A stretch of 6,761 nt of DNA from an uncultured Prevotellaceae bacterium (lineage in GTDB: Bacteria > Bacteroidota > Bacteroidia > Bacteroidales > Bacteroidaceae): NCBI GenBank assembly GCA_946415695.1, contig CAMKTM010000129.1:1-6761 (forward strand), read 5' to 3'. Positions 6,478-6,761 of the stretch are shown piece after piece. Under the pieces are notes generated by a model that was given only the letters and a program-made list of their open reading frames with translations, ran no database searches and was not told the origin of the DNA. The translations under genes were made by a program, and so were the position numbers. Each line of letters starts with the position of its first letter. Position 1 is the first letter of the stretch.

Positions 6478-6553
6478 GTTGTTTGCTTCTACATGTACGT
6501 GCAATTGCTTGTACATGTAGAAGCAATTGCACGTACATGTACAAGCAAACAAC
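6478..6553. repeat. 76-bp near-perfect palindrome with 11-bp phased units
   Basis: The 76 bp are their own reverse complement except at two pairs (6489/6542, C opposite C, and 6511/6520, G opposite G). Inside are TACATGTA at 6490-6497, 6512-6519 and 6534-6541, alternating with GCAATTGC at 6501-6508 and 6523-6530. The centres of these five 8-bp palindromes are exactly 11 bp apart, about one helical turn. The ends are GTTGTTTGCTT and AAGCAAACAAC. It could form a cruciform or long hairpin, or display sites on one face of the helix to a dimeric DNA-binding protein. It is non-coding and a partial copy occurs at 1-31. Confidence 0.93.
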
Positions 6554-6663
6554 ATGCCACGTCGCCTCAAGGAGGCTTACATATTCATTCATGTTCAAAT
6601 TCTATTCAGATTTATTAAATTAACGTAAGTTCTTCGGCAAGCCTCAGGCGCAGGCGGAACGAC

Positions 6664-6686
6664 GAAATCATTATTGGGATGATTTC
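6664..6686. repeat. Small hairpin (8-bp stem)
   Basis: GAAATCAT (6664-6671) and ATGATTTC (6679-6686) form an 8-bp stem with a 7-base loop, 6 bp before the tandem array. There is no T-run, so it is not a good intrinsic terminator. Its role is unknown. Confidence 0.5.
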
Positions 6687-6692
6687 TAACGA

Positions 6693-6761
6693 GGCACACC
6701 CTTATTTCAATAAAGGCACGCTCTTATCTCAATAAAGGCACGCTCTTATCTCAATAAAGGC
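6693..6761. repeat. 22-bp tandem repeat array, truncated by window end
   Basis: Three head-to-tail 22-bp units occupy 6693-6714, 6715-6736 and 6737-6758, and GGC at 6759-6761 starts a fourth. Each begins GGCAC and ends TCAATAAA. Units 2 and 3 are identical; unit 1 differs at three positions, as is common for the edge unit of an array. There are no spacers, so it is not CRISPR. The full copy number cannot be seen. Confidence 0.9.

Larger units (their letters stand above)
6045..6761. other. Repeat-rich region without a convincing gene
   Basis: No reading frame here looks like a conserved protein on either strand, and no tRNA or rRNA is recognisable. The region holds, in order, a nested inverted repeat (6107-6270), an unremarkable stretch with one 8-bp stem (6375-6382 with 6402-6409, GGCTGGAA/TTCCAGCC), the 76-bp phased palindrome, a small hairpin (6664-6686) and a 22-bp tandem array. 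The stretch 6272-6477 otherwise shows nothing I can name. Confidence 0.7.

Noticed and set aside
1..6553. Composite transposon bounded by the two phased palindromes
   Set aside because: No transposase or recombinase lies between them, the genes are typical chromosomal ones, and palindromic repeats without target duplications do not by themselves define a mobile unit.
6693..6761. CRISPR array
   Set aside because: The repeats are directly adjacent with no spacers, and 22 bp is shorter than usual CRISPR repeats.

Overview
The window looks like chromosomal DNA from a Bacteroidota bacterium, most likely Bacteroidales and plausibly Prevotella-like. The evidence is an S46 dipeptidyl peptidase, a DEAD-box helicase with a DbpA-type RNA-binding domain and a basic tail ending PDFSEEGWARRKP, promoter boxes of the TAnnTTTG type, no clear Shine-Dalgarno sequences, and abundant C/G-rich palindromic repeats. 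The genus is inferred from general resemblance, not from a search.

Layout. A minus-strand pair reads leftward from about 1790: a cytosolic patatin-like phospholipase (935-1789), then an exported alpha/beta-hydrolase esterase (76-942). The two overlap or nearly abut and are probably one operon. A 75-bp intergenic region (1790-1864) separates them from a plus-strand pair: a DEAD-box RNA helicase (1865-3856), then, 46 bp later, an S46 serine dipeptidyl peptidase (3903-6044). The intergenic region is nearly symmetric and carries two diverging -7 boxes so close to the start codons that both mRNAs would be almost leaderless. From 6045 to the end there is no convincing gene, only a series of repeats.

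The four proteins are recognisable families and form no obvious shared pathway. The helicase serves RNA structure and ribosome metabolism. The peptidase serves periplasmic peptide use and has the Gly of DPP7 rather than the Arg of DPP11 at the specificity position. The two hydrolases act on lipid or other ester bonds.

The unusual content is in the repeats. (1) A palindromic element with perfect 32-bp arms lies in frame inside the helicase's first RecA domain, and two decayed C/G-rich relatives lie in the linkers on either side of its RNA-binding domain. (2) A related, larger nested inverted repeat follows the peptidase gene and may be its terminator. (3) A 76-bp near-perfect palindrome at 6478-6553 is built from two alternating 8-bp palindromes whose centres are exactly 11 bp apart. 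The end of a second copy is cut by the left edge of the window. (4) A 22-bp tandem array starts at 6693 and runs off the right edge.
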